A stretch of 32,936 nt of DNA from Actinomadura sp. GC306 (lineage in GTDB: Bacteria; Actinomycetota; Actinomycetes; Streptosporangiales; Streptosporangiaceae). The notes under the pieces are model-generated. The model was not told the origin of the DNA and searched no databases. It saw only the letters and a list, made by a program, of their open reading frames with translations. Both the position numbers and the translations under genes were made by a program. Numbering within the stretch: position 1 is the stretch's first letter; every line of letters begins with the position of its first letter. The stretch is taken from contig NZ_SMKM01000036.1 in assembly GCF_004348665.1 (NCBI RefSeq), positions 1 through 32,936 on the forward strand, read 5' to 3'. Shown here in pieces: positions 1-7,169 of this stretch.

Positions 1-534
1 GGGCTCTGTGGCCAGGTAGTGATCGAGGCCGGTCGAGCGGACACCGTCACCCGGGCCGGCCAGCAGGCTTCGGTGCGTGCCTGAACCGGCCAGGAGAAGG
101 CGCGCGGGTATGCCGCGGGACGCGGCGGAGACGAAGGCGACCAGGGCGGCGGCGGCCGGGGCCCTCGCCACGCCCAGGCCGAAGCCTTCGACCTCGGACG
201 CCGTGACCTTCAGCGGCGGAAGGGCGTCCGCGCGGGCGGTGATGGGGCGGTCCTCGGACGGTTCGCCGCTGAGCGACGTGTCCAGGTGCGAGTAGAGCAG
301 CACCCCCCGCGGGTCGCCCGCCTGGAGGTTCGCGCCGCCCCGCCCGTACCGCTGGACGTCCCAGTCGATCCACGGCCACCGCGCCGTGCACCAGGAGGCG
401 AGGTGCACGGCGGCGGCGGCTTCGTGCCCGTGCGGCGACGGGACACGGTCCAGGACCTGGAGGGCGCGGACGATGTCCGCGTCCTCCGGTGCCCTGCTCA
501 GAAACGGCCCCAGTCGTCGGCGGCCGGGCGCCAC
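1..534 (-). CDS. M20-family-like metallohydrolase, N-terminal part (runs off the left edge)
   Basis: Last visible gene of the leftward dioxygenase operon; the frame is open to base 1, so only the N-terminal part of about 175 residues is present. The frame reads ALQVLDRVPSPHGHE near the N-terminus, then GVLLYSHLDTSLSGEP, then EGFGLGVARAPAAAALVAF. This resembles the M20 peptidase/deacylase family (acetylornithine deacetylase-like), in which the SHLDT segment supplies a metal-binding His and Asp. The rest of the metal centre lies outside the window. The start is uncertain: a GTG at 534 overlaps the end of the extradiol gene and has no visible ribosome binding site, so translational coupling is assumed. 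In this operon it could remove an acyl or amide group from the substrate or an intermediate; that role is inference. Confidence 0.62.
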   Translation of the reverse strand, partial: MAPGRRRLGPFLSRAPEDADIVRALQVLDRVPSPHGHEAAAAVHLASWCTARWPWIDWDVQRYGRGGANLQAGDPRGVLLYSHLDTSLSGEPSEDRPITARADALPPLKVTASEVEGFGLGVARAPAAAALVAFVSAASRGIPARLLLAGSGTHRSLLAGPGDGVRSTGLDHYLATEP

Positions 535-1676
535 ACGTCGATGTTGCGCGGGTCCGGCGGCATCCGGCGGGGGCGGTGCGTCTCGTGCTCCTCCGGCGTG
601 AACACGCGGTGCCGGTCGCACAGCTCGAAGCGGGGGCCGTGCAGCGGCTCGTGCATGTAGAACGCGATGGACGTCGACGCCGAGTGGTTCACCAGGTCCG
701 ACGCGATCGGCTCGCCCTTGTAGAGGGCGCGGGCCCGGAAGCGCATGACGTGGTCGAGGCTCTTCGTCGCGAAGCACAGGTGCGCGACGTAGTGCTCCTT
801 GTTGTTCTGCAGGGCGAGGCTGTGGTGGTACCGGTCCTCGCAGCGCAGAAACGTGGTGGAGCCGACGATCTCGTCCGACGACAGGAAGCCCAGCACCTTG
901 GTGTAGAACTCCAGCGACTCCTCGTACTTCGCCGTCGCGATGAACGGGTGGACGAGGTCGACCGGGCGCAGGTCCGTGACCGGCGGCTCGGCGTACTCCA
1001 GGAAGCCGGTGAACAGCTCCACGATCAGCCCGTCCGGGTCGCGGACCGCGAAGCCGTCCGCGCACAGGTCCTTCTGCCGGTCCTGCAGTTCGAGGATCTC
1101 CAGGCCGGCGTCGGCGACGCGCTTGCGCAGGTCGGCGAGGACCTCTTCGTTCTCGACGCTGTAGCCGATCGCGACGGTGTGCCCCACCTCGTGCTGCGGC
1201 GCGCTGATCAGCTCGATCGAGTGGTGCTCGATGTCGGTGCGCAGGTAGGCGTACTCGTCCGTGCGCTGTTCGAGCTGGAGGCCCACGTGGTACTGGAGGA
1301 AGTCGATCGTGCGGTCCATGTCGGGGACCTCGATGCGGGCGTACTCCATCCCGTACGGGCCGCGCGGCCGCCCCGGCTTCGCGGGGATCTCGTAGGTGAC
1401 GATGATGTGGTCTTCCATCACCGGGCGCCACCGCTCCCGGACGAACCGCTCGTGCGACTCGCTCTCCAGGTAGGCCATCAGGTCCTTCTCGGTGTCGAAC
1501 TTCACCGAGAAGGCGTGCGTGTACCTGTCGCTGCGGGTGCTGATGTTGGGCCCGAGCGAGAAGTCGCGCATGGCCGGGTAGCGCTTCGGGAACGTGCGCA
1601 GCTCCGCGAGGATGGACTCGACGGCATCGGCCGACGCGTCCTCGCGGAACCGGAACGCGAGGTTGTGCTGGATCAT
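498..1676 (-). CDS. Type I extradiol ring-cleavage dioxygenase with N-terminal Dabb domain
   Basis: A 392-residue protein. Residues 1-97 look like a stress-responsive dimeric alpha/beta barrel (Dabb) domain; residues about 110-225 and 240-355 are two vicinal-oxygen-chelate (VOC) modules, the layout of 2,3-dihydroxybiphenyl-type extradiol dioxygenases. Aligned by eye to BphC, the second module keeps the whole active site: metal ligands His243 (LVHPFIAT), His299 (VAHLCFATKSLDHV) and Glu351 (RFELCD), plus His285 (RYHHSLAL), His331 and Tyr340, matching the conserved catalytic His195, His241 and Tyr250. It should therefore insert O2 next to a catechol-type diol (meta cleavage). It follows the Rieske beta subunit after a 9-bp gap, with GAGGAA ahead of the ATG. 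The Dabb extension is unusual: typical enzymes of this class are about 290-300 residues and lack it. Function is confident at reaction level, not for the substrate. Confidence 0.87.
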   Translation of the reverse strand: MIQHNLAFRFREDASADAVESILAELRTFPKRYPAMRDFSLGPNISTRSDRYTHAFSVKFDTEKDLMAYLESESHERFVRERWRPVMEDHIIVTYEIPAKPGRPRGPYGMEYARIEVPDMDRTIDFLQYHVGLQLEQRTDEYAYLRTDIEHHSIELISAPQHEVGHTVAIGYSVENEEVLADLRKRVADAGLEILELQDRQKDLCADGFAVRDPDGLIVELFTGFLEYAEPPVTDLRPVDLVHPFIATAKYEESLEFYTKVLGFLSSDEIVGSTTFLRCEDRYHHSLALQNNKEHYVAHLCFATKSLDHVMRFRARALYKGEPIASDLVNHSASTSIAFYMHEPLHGPRFELCDRHRVFTPEEHETHRPRRMPPDPRNIDVWRPAADDWGRF

Positions 1677-1685
1677 CAGGGTTCC

Positions 1686-2189
1686 TCAGAGGATGAAGCT
1701 GAGCCGGGCGCCGGCGGTCAGGTGTTCGTGGCCGAGGATCGCCCGGCGCCGCCGGAAGCGCAGGCCCTCGTCGCCCGGGACGAGCAGGTGGTCGTAGCGA
1801 CCCACGTAGGCGTCGAACTCCCCGTCGCGCGCCCGGTGGATGATGAAGGTCGCCGTCACCCGCAGCAGGCCCGGCTCGTCGTCCTCGCGCAGCCGGACGT
1901 TGGAGATCATCCGGGTCGTGCGGGACGGCGGGTTCTCCGCGTGCGCCTTGCGCGACTTGAGCCGCTTCACGCGGGCGCGGAGCAGGTCCCAGTCGTCGGT
2001 GACGTACGACCCCGACTCGAAGGGCGACTCGCCCTTCCAGTCGGTGGCGGGCACCTCGAACCGGGCGCCGGGCTCGAACAGCGCGAGCCAGTCGTCGTAC
2101 TTCCAGGCGTCGAGGATCTCCGCCTCGGCGTAGAGGAAGTCCTCCACGTCGGCACGGGTGATCTCACTGCCGCCGATGAGTGCGGTCAT
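1686..2189 (-). CDS. Aromatic-ring-hydroxylating dioxygenase, beta subunit
   Basis: A 167-residue NTF2-like small subunit of a Rieske non-heme iron oxygenase. The N-terminus (ADVEDFLYAEAEILDAWKYDDWLALF) and the internal SRTTRMISNVRL and RRRRAILGHEHL segments are characteristic of this family (for example the 3-phenylpropionate or p-cumate dioxygenase small subunits), whose usual length is 160-190 residues. It is structural and stabilises the alpha3beta3 hexamer rather than carrying metals. Its ATG overlaps the alpha-subunit stop codon in an ATGA, implying coupled translation and equal stoichiometry. Neighbour and family agree, so the call is secure; substrate is unknown. Confidence 0.9.
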   Translation of the reverse strand: MTALIGGSEITRADVEDFLYAEAEILDAWKYDDWLALFEPGARFEVPATDWKGESPFESGSYVTDDWDLLRARVKRLKSRKAHAENPPSRTTRMISNVRLREDDEPGLLRVTATFIIHRARDGEFDAYVGRYDHLLVPGDEGLRFRRRRAILGHEHLTAGARLSFIL

Positions 2190-3544
2190 CGCACGTTCCT
2201 CCCCTCAAGGAAGCGCTCGGGACGGTCGCCGGACACGTCCAGGCCGCCCTCGACGCCGATCGCGTCGACCCAGTGCCGCCAGAAGCCGCGCATCGCGCCC
2301 TCGTCGATGGAGCGGCCCTGGACGCCCTTGACCTCGTCGACCATGCCGCGGGACATGTCGCTGTAGTCCATCCCCGCGCGGGCGTCGGCGGCGGTGGCCT
2401 CGATGCCGCGCTGGACGGCCTCGTACGCCTCGATGTCGTCGGGCGTGGCGAGCCCGCCGGGGCCGACGAAGCTGACCATCGTCTTCATCCGCAGCGCGCG
2501 GGTGTCGGCGTCCTCGCCGCGGGGGGCGAGCTGCCAGGCGCGCACGTCGGTGTGGTCGGCCGCGACCGGTTCGAGCTGCCGGATCGACAGCCCTTCGAGG
2601 TCGAAGAGCAGCAGGTTCGGCCAGACGAACAGGATGTGGCTCTCGTCGGCGACGTACTTGGCGCGCTCGGGGCCGAGCCGCCGGTCCATCTCGGCGCGGT
2701 GCGCCTCGGTGCGGACCTTCTCGTCCTCGCCGAAGCGCGGCTCCCACAGCATGCTGATGCGGCCGCCGTGCCCGGTCAGGACGAGCAGGCTGTGCCCGTT
2801 GCCGAGGTTGTAGGCGTACTGGTCGTCGTCGGTGACGGCGAAGCCGGTCTCGCGCAGGTACCCGACGAAGGTGTTGTGCGTGGGCGAGAAGTGGTAGCCG
2901 TCCATGGCGTTCTCGACGCCGAGCTTCCAGTTGCCGCGCACCCCGTACATCTGCGTGCCGGGCAGGACCTCCATGCCGTCCGCGTGCTGCTCGGAGATCA
3001 TCGTCATGTAGTCGGCGGCGTCCCCGAGGTAGTCCAGCAGCGGCGGGACGTCCGGGTCGAACGCGACGAACACGAACCCCTCGTGGCTCTCCAGCCGGGG
3101 CACGGAGCGCAGCTTCATCGAGTCGAGGAAGCCCTCGCCCGCGGCCTCGTAGGCGTCCTTGCCGGGGATCGCGGCCACGTCACCGCTGTTGCGGAACGTC
3201 CACGCGTGGTAGAAGCACTGGAACAGCTTGGTGGACCCCTCGCGCTCGCGGCACAGGATGGTGCCGCGGTGCGGGCAGGAGTTCAGCCACGCCTGGATGT
3301 TGCCCTCGGTGTCCCGGCAGAAGATCAGCGGCCGGCCACCGAGCGTTCGCGTCTTGAAGTCGTTGGGCGTGGCGACTTCCGTCTCGTGGCCCAGGTACAG
3401 CCACGTGCGCGCCCATATCCGGTCGCGCTCCGCCTGGAAGATCTCTTCCGAGCGGTACGCGGCCCGATTCACGCGGAAAGTCAGCGCGTCCCAGTCCTCG
3501 ACGACCAGCCGCCCCGGAAGTCCCGTGCCATCCGGTCCGGGCAT
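2186..3544 (-). CDS. Rieske aromatic-ring-hydroxylating dioxygenase, alpha (catalytic) subunit
   Basis: Catalytic large subunit, 452 residues with the start chosen here. The Rieske [2Fe-2S] site is visible as NSCPH followed 18 residues later by CFYH, and the mononuclear Fe site as ENAMDGYHFSPTH (bridging Asp, then two His ligands). The later TPDDIEAYEAVQRG segment holds the probable third Asp ligand. Together with the beta subunit it would dihydroxylate an aromatic ring or a related substrate using electrons from a reductase. No ferredoxin or dedicated reductase is encoded beside it. Start: an ATG 39 bases upstream at 3583 lacks a ribosome binding site, whereas the ATG at 3544 follows a purine-rich GGAAGGGGGTGGAG, so 3544 is preferred. 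First gene of the leftward operon (alpha, beta, extradiol, M20-like), 47 bp downstream of an inverted-repeat operator candidate. Confidence 0.93.
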   Translation of the reverse strand: MPGPDGTGLPGRLVVEDWDALTFRVNRAAYRSEEIFQAERDRIWARTWLYLGHETEVATPNDFKTRTLGGRPLIFCRDTEGNIQAWLNSCPHRGTILCREREGSTKLFQCFYHAWTFRNSGDVAAIPGKDAYEAAGEGFLDSMKLRSVPRLESHEGFVFVAFDPDVPPLLDYLGDAADYMTMISEQHADGMEVLPGTQMYGVRGNWKLGVENAMDGYHFSPTHNTFVGYLRETGFAVTDDDQYAYNLGNGHSLLVLTGHGGRISMLWEPRFGEDEKVRTEAHRAEMDRRLGPERAKYVADESHILFVWPNLLLFDLEGLSIRQLEPVAADHTDVRAWQLAPRGEDADTRALRMKTMVSFVGPGGLATPDDIEAYEAVQRGIEATAADARAGMDYSDMSRGMVDEVKGVQGRSIDEGAMRGFWRHWVDAIGVEGGLDVSGDRPERFLEGRNVR

Positions 3545-3590
3545 CGGGCTCCACCCCCTTCCACGCCGCTTCATCAGCAGCATCGTTCAA

Positions 3591-3650
3591 CAATTCGAGA
3601 TACCATCTCGCATCGTGTACAGACTTCCCCAGTTCCGCAGGTCATGTCAA
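3591..3650 (-). promoter_or_regulatory. Promoter and operator of the dioxygenase operon (site A)
   Basis: Reading leftward there is a TTGACA -35 box (3650-3645) and a weak -10 (AAGTCT, 3626-3621, 18-nt spacing). Next comes an imperfect inverted repeat: CAATTCGAGA (3591-3600), spacer TACCA, TCTCGCATCG (3606-3615), with 8 of 10 arm positions pairing. The repeat would span about +1 to +24, a position that suits repression. The same arm-N5-arm motif recurs at 8037, 16496 and 21535. Motif seen directly; function inferred. Confidence 0.6.
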
Positions 3651-3678
3651 GGGGCTGTACGGACGGATCACAACGGGC

Positions 3679-3727
3679 TTGACTAGGAGCGTCACGTTCA
3701 TCATGATTGCGTCTCGCAGTGAGAGAT
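3679..3727 (+). promoter_or_regulatory. Promoter and operator half-sites of the IclR gene (site B)
   Basis: TTGACT (3679-3684), 17 nt, then CATGAT (3702-3707) form a good sigma-70-like promoter pointing towards the regulator. Directly after it, CTCGCAGTGAGAG (3713-3725) is a 13-bp inverted element made of two overlapping operator half-sites in opposite orientation; TCTCGCAGTG matches the right arm of the motif at other promoters. The position over the expected transcription start suggests autoregulation. This promoter implies a leader of about 180 nt before the preferred start codon at 3897. Confidence 0.5.
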
Positions 3728-3809
3728 GGCTTGCGGTGAAGCTACCGATACGTTACGTACTGGGCGCTTTACCCGCTGGTGTTGTGAATGACCCGCCATG
3801 ACGCTCTCG

Positions 3810-3820
3810 CTCATGATGAG
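3810..3820. repeat. Small palindrome in the IclR leader
   Basis: CTCATGATGAG is a perfect inverted repeat about a central G, within a stretch with several ATG triplets (3798-3833). It loosely resembles the operator half-sites but departs from the consensus. It may be an additional regulator contact or chance. Confidence 0.25.
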
Positions 3821-3896
3821 ATGGCGTGTCATGCCGCCACGGCGCCGCCGCACGGTACGGGCAGCGGCCGGTGGCCGAGGCAGAAGCGAGGAACGG

Positions 3897-4685
3897 ATGG
3901 CGACGAGGACCCCACGAGACACCCCGGCCGAGAGCGCCTCTTCGATCCAGACGGTGCAGCGCGCCGCGCTCATCCTGGACTCGTTCACGGTGAGCCGGCC
4001 GCATCTGAGCCTGAACGAGATCACCGCCCGGCTCGGTGCCAGCAAGGCGACCGCGCACCGGTACACCAAGGCGCTGCGGGCCGCGAACCTGCTCCGGTAC
4101 GACGACCGCACCGCCCTGTACTCCCTGGGCCCGCAGGTGCTCACGCTCGCCGCCGCCGCCCGCGCCGCGCTGCCGATCGTGACCGCCGCGGAGCCGTTCA
4201 TGGACCGGCTGGTCCAGCTGGCCGGGCAGACCGTCGTGCTGAGCATCTGGGACGGCGAGTCCCCCACGGTCGTGCGGTCGGCCGACAACACCGACCACCT
4301 GATCCGGATCAGCGTCCGCGTCGGGTCGCGGCTCGACCTGTCGACCTCCGCGCAGGGCCGGGTGTTCTGCGCGTACCTCCCGCCCGACCAGGTCCCGGCG
4401 CTGGGCAAGCTGCTGCGCCGCGCCCCGGAGCTGCGCGCGGAGCTCGACTGGATCCGCGAGCACGGGCTGTCGGTCAACTCGCCGTCCGAGAACGGGCTGC
4501 ACACCATCGCGGCGCCCGTGTTCGAGGGCGACGCCATCATCGCGACGATGGCGATCGTCGGCACGTCCGTGGACGTCCCCCGCCAGGCCGACTCGCCCAT
4601 GGCCGAGGCGCTGCTGGAGATCACCCAGGACCTGTCGCAACGCCTGGGCAACAACGGCGCCCCCCACCACATCGAGGCCGTCTGA
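3897..4685 (+). CDS. IclR-family transcriptional regulator
   Basis: A 262-residue regulator. Residues about 17-80 form the winged helix-turn-helix (IQTVQRAALILDSF, then LSLNEITARLGASKATAHRYTKAL, then the wing YDDRTALYSLG); residues about 95-255 are the IclR effector-binding domain, with the typical LSTSAQGRVFCAYL and ENGLHTIAAPVFEGD segments. IclR proteins often control aromatic catabolism, acting as repressors or activators that respond to a pathway metabolite. Start: an in-frame ATG at 3798 would add 33 arginine-rich residues, but ATG 3897 is preceded by GAGGAAC and gives the usual family length. It is transcribed divergently from the dioxygenase operon and is the only DNA-binding regulator in the catabolic part, so it is the natural candidate to bind the shared inverted repeats. 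That link is inference. Confidence 0.93.
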   Translation: MATRTPRDTPAESASSIQTVQRAALILDSFTVSRPHLSLNEITARLGASKATAHRYTKALRAANLLRYDDRTALYSLGPQVLTLAAAARAALPIVTAAEPFMDRLVQLAGQTVVLSIWDGESPTVVRSADNTDHLIRISVRVGSRLDLSTSAQGRVFCAYLPPDQVPALGKLLRRAPELRAELDWIREHGLSVNSPSENGLHTIAAPVFEGDAIIATMAIVGTSVDVPRQADSPMAEALLEITQDLSQRLGNNGAPHHIEAV

Positions 4686-4693
4686 ACGTCGAG

Positions 4694-4743
4694 TTGCGGC
4701 GTGTCGCCCTTATGGGACGTTCCATAAGGGCGACACGCCGCAA
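4694..4743. terminator. Long perfect hairpin between convergent genes
   Basis: A perfect inverted repeat with 22-bp arms (4694-4715 and 4722-4743) and a 6-nt loop lies 8 bp after the IclR stop and 9 bp from the stop of the convergent cupin gene. Placement between two converging units fits a bidirectional terminator. There is no T tract, as is common in actinobacteria. Confidence 0.75.
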
Positions 4744-4752
4744 GTGAACGGG

Positions 4753-5151
4753 TCAGGAGCGGTCGTCTAGGTCGTCTAGGTAGGTCAGGGACTTCGCGAA
4801 GTCCGCCCTTGGGGGGACGAAGATGTCGATGTTCACGCACGGCTCTTCCAGCGGCTCGATGTAGTGCTCGGCTCCCGCGGGCACCAGCAGGAACGTCCCG
4901 GCCGTCATCTCGTGCGGCACGCCCTCGACGTAGTAGTTGCAGCGCCCCTCGGAGATGTAGACGAGCTGGTCGAAGTCGGCGTGGCTGTGCGGGTTGAGGT
5001 CCATGCCGACGTCGAGGCTGTGGTGCGCGACCATGACCTCGTCGGTGGAGTAGACCCGGCGCCGCACCCCCTTGCGCAGCTCGGTCTCCGGCATGTCGGC
5101 CCAGCCGATCACCCTGTTGTAGAGCTTGGCGTTGCGTCCCTTGTCGGTCAT
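4753..5151 (-). CDS. Cupin-domain protein
   Basis: A 132-residue single-domain cupin. Motif 1 reads NPHSHADFDQLVYISEG (His55, His57, then Gln62 where the family usually has Glu), and motif 2 ends in PAGAEHYIEP (His96). The fold and three His ligands suggest a metal-binding enzyme or ligand-binding auxiliary protein. The Glu-to-Gln change means metal binding should not be taken for granted. It is the last gene of the leftward operon FAH - amidohydrolase - aldolase - cupin, and its ATG overlaps the aldolase stop in an ATGA. Specific function cannot be assigned; an isomerase, dioxygenase or stabilising partner for the pathway are all possible. Confidence 0.8.
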   Translation of the reverse strand: MTDKGRNAKLYNRVIGWADMPETELRKGVRRRVYSTDEVMVAHHSLDVGMDLNPHSHADFDQLVYISEGRCNYYVEGVPHEMTAGTFLLVPAGAEHYIEPLEEPCVNIDIFVPPRADFAKSLTYLDDLDDRS

Positions 5152-5939
5152 CGGTTCCCCTCTCGGCCGGCCGCCGCTTCCAGTCCGGCGGCCAGAATCT
5201 GCAGGTCAGAGCCCGTCACGAGGTAGCGTGCGGCGGCCATCCCGTGGCCCTCCGCGGCGGCGATGGACGGGACCCAGCCGCCGAACGCGATGCCCTGCCG
5301 GCCGGCGGCCTTCTCGATCTCGGTCACGGCCGCGCGCAGCTCGGCGCCGCCCGGGTCGGCGCCGAGGCTCACCGCGAGGTCGGTGCCGCCGACGAAGACG
5401 ACGTCCAGCTCACTGGTCACCGCGTCCCAGGAGTCGCCGCCCCGCCACCAGGGCGTCTCGATCTGCCCGACGAGCAGCGGCGGGTCGGCGCGTTCGGCGG
5501 CCAGGAACGCCGCCAGGCCGCCGGACGAGCGCAGCCCGAACCCGGCGGCGCGGTTGGCGAGGCTCACCGAGCGGGCCCCGTCCGGCGCGAACCGCGTGGC
5601 CCGGACGAGAGCGCGCGCCTGCGCCGCCGAGCCCAGCATCGACAGCTGTATCCCGGCGGCGCCGTTCTCCAGCAGGCGGCAGATCAGCGGCGCGTCGACC
5701 TCCGGCACGCGGACGAGCGCCGGCAGGCCGCAGCGCTCGGCGTGCCGGACGAGCCCGATCGCCTCGGCCTCGGTCAACGTGGAGTGCTCCAGGTCGACGA
5801 CGACGAAGTCGAAGCCGGCGAGGGCGCACACCTCCACCACATCCGGCGCGGGCAGCTTGACGAAGGTCCCGGTGACCCGGGTCCCCTCCGCCAGCGCCGC
5901 CCGCAGCCGGGCCCGTGGCGAACGCTGCGGGGTCGTCAT
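5148..5939 (-). CDS. HpcH/HpaI-family aldolase (class II, pyruvate-type)
   Basis: A 263-residue TIM-barrel aldolase/lyase. Family features seen: AGFDFVVVDLEHS (Glu51-His52, the catalytic-base region), VRVPE (Arg77), a Gln98 segment, QIETP (metal ligand Glu161) and VFVGGTDLAVSLG (metal ligand Asp187). Members cleave 4-hydroxy-2-oxo acids to pyruvate plus an aldehyde, commonly the last step of meta-cleavage pathways, which suits an operon carrying an FAH-family hydrolase and coregulated with an extradiol dioxygenase. Start: ATG at 5939 overlaps the upstream amidohydrolase stop in ATGA and is preferred over the alternative 12 bases upstream. Family is clear; the exact hydroxy-oxo acid is unknown. 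Confidence 0.88.
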   Translation of the reverse strand: MTTPQRSPRARLRAALAEGTRVTGTFVKLPAPDVVEVCALAGFDFVVVDLEHSTLTEAEAIGLVRHAERCGLPALVRVPEVDAPLICRLLENGAAGIQLSMLGSAAQARALVRATRFAPDGARSVSLANRAAGFGLRSSGGLAAFLAAERADPPLLVGQIETPWWRGGDSWDAVTSELDVVFVGGTDLAVSLGADPGGAELRAAVTEIEKAAGRQGIAFGGWVPSIAAAEGHGMAAARYLVTGSDLQILAAGLEAAAGREGNR

Positions 5940-7090
5940 AGGCCGCGCCACGGGACGGTCTCGACCTCCGCACCGTTGTGCAGGACCAGCGCGGGCTGCA
6001 GCAGGGGCGCGGTGATGGAGTTCCCGGCGGCGTCCGGGAGGACGACCGGCTCGGTCTCCTCGACGACGGTGACGTGGGCGGGGCCGCCGGCCGCCAGGCG
6101 CCCGTAGCCCTCGGACTCCAGGCCGAGCAGCTGCGCCGGGCGCACGGTGGCGCGGGCGACGGCCTCGGTGAGCGGCAGGCCCAGCGCGACGAGCTTTGAC
6201 ATGCTGGTCAGCAGGTCGAACACCGGGCCGCGCCAGTTGCGGGCGCTGGTGTCGGAGCCGAGGACGTCGGGGTAGAAGCCCTTCTCGATCGCGGGCCGCG
6301 CGACCTCGAAGCTGAGGTTGCTCTTGCCGTGCGCCGAGTCGAACAGCACGCCGCGCTCGCGGGCGGCGAGCACCGCGGGGTGGACGGCGTCGCCGTCCAG
6401 GATGCCGTGCTCCTTGCCCGTGTAGCAGTGCGCGACGACGTCGCCGGGGCGGAGGTGGTCCAGCACGACCGGGAGCGGCTCGGACGTCTCGCCGATGTGC
6501 ACCATCAGCGGCAGGCCCGCCTGCTCGGCCAGGTCGAGGGACTTCTTCAGCAGCATCTGCCAGTTCTCGCCGACCACGTCCTCGGAGAGGCGGATCTTGA
6601 AGCCGCGGACCACGTCGGGGTTCTCGGCGGCGGTGGCGAGGGCGTCGTCCGGGACGAGCGTGTCGGGGTTCATCAGCTCGCCGAAGCGGAAGTCGATGAG
6701 GCCGAGCACCGAGACGTTGAGGAAGTTCACGATCCGCATCGGGGACGGCTCGACCACCAGCTTGCGGAACGCGGCGAACGTGGAGGCGCCGGCCGTCCCG
6801 GCGTCGGAGGCGGCGACGACGCCGCGGCGCAGGTGCGCCTCGTCGGAGGGGGCGCCGACCGCGGACACGTACTGGAAGATGTGGGTGTGGCCCTCGACCA
6901 GGCCGGGGAGCACCCAGCGTCCGGTGCAGTCGATGACCTCCGACGCCCCGGCGGCGAGCCCCTCGCCCACGGCCGCGATCGTGGTGCCGTTGACGGCGAC
7001 GTCGAGCACCGCGTTGGTGCCGGACGCGGGATCGATGACCGTCCCGCCCTTGAGCACCCGATCGTAGGCGGGCTTCTTGTCTTCGGTCAT
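5936..7090 (-). CDS. Metal-dependent amidohydrolase (deacetylase/dihydroorotase-like branch)
   Basis: A 384-residue amidohydrolase-superfamily enzyme. An N-terminal beta strand region (LKGGTVIDPAS) leads to the barrel with LPGLVEGHTHIF (His68, His70), GFKIRL (Lys165, probable carboxylated bridge), LMVHIGE (His198), VVAHCYTG (His221) and LGSDTSAR (Asp280), a complete binuclear-metal set. This arrangement is that of the amidohydrolase/deacetylase group that includes dihydroorotase-like and N-acetyl-amino-acid deacetylase-like enzymes. It hydrolyses a C-N, ester or lactone bond in a small molecule; the substrate is not readable. It lies between the FAH and aldolase genes, with a 79-bp gap upstream and an ATGA overlap downstream. 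Confidence 0.86.
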   Translation of the reverse strand: MTEDKKPAYDRVLKGGTVIDPASGTNAVLDVAVNGTTIAAVGEGLAAGASEVIDCTGRWVLPGLVEGHTHIFQYVSAVGAPSDEAHLRRGVVAASDAGTAGASTFAAFRKLVVEPSPMRIVNFLNVSVLGLIDFRFGELMNPDTLVPDDALATAAENPDVVRGFKIRLSEDVVGENWQMLLKKSLDLAEQAGLPLMVHIGETSEPLPVVLDHLRPGDVVAHCYTGKEHGILDGDAVHPAVLAARERGVLFDSAHGKSNLSFEVARPAIEKGFYPDVLGSDTSARNWRGPVFDLLTSMSKLVALGLPLTEAVARATVRPAQLLGLESEGYGRLAAGGPAHVTVVEETEPVVLPDAAGNSITAPLLQPALVLHNGAEVETVPWRGL

Positions 7091-7169
7091 CGAGGTTCTC
7101 CCTGTTCTGTGAGGGTGGTGAGGGATACGCGGGTGCGCCGCCGCGGGCGGCGCCGGGCGCGGCGCGGGG

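Noticed and set aside
489..2366. 625-codon open frame on the plus strand
   Set aside because: It lies antisense to the extradiol and Rieske beta genes, which have full motifs. The protein is Val/Arg/Asp/Gly-rich with no recognisable domain, a typical shadow of high-GC coding sequence.
2180..3682. 500-codon open frame on the plus strand
   Set aside because: Antisense to the Rieske alpha gene; composition is low-complexity Ala/Val/Arg and it has no motif.
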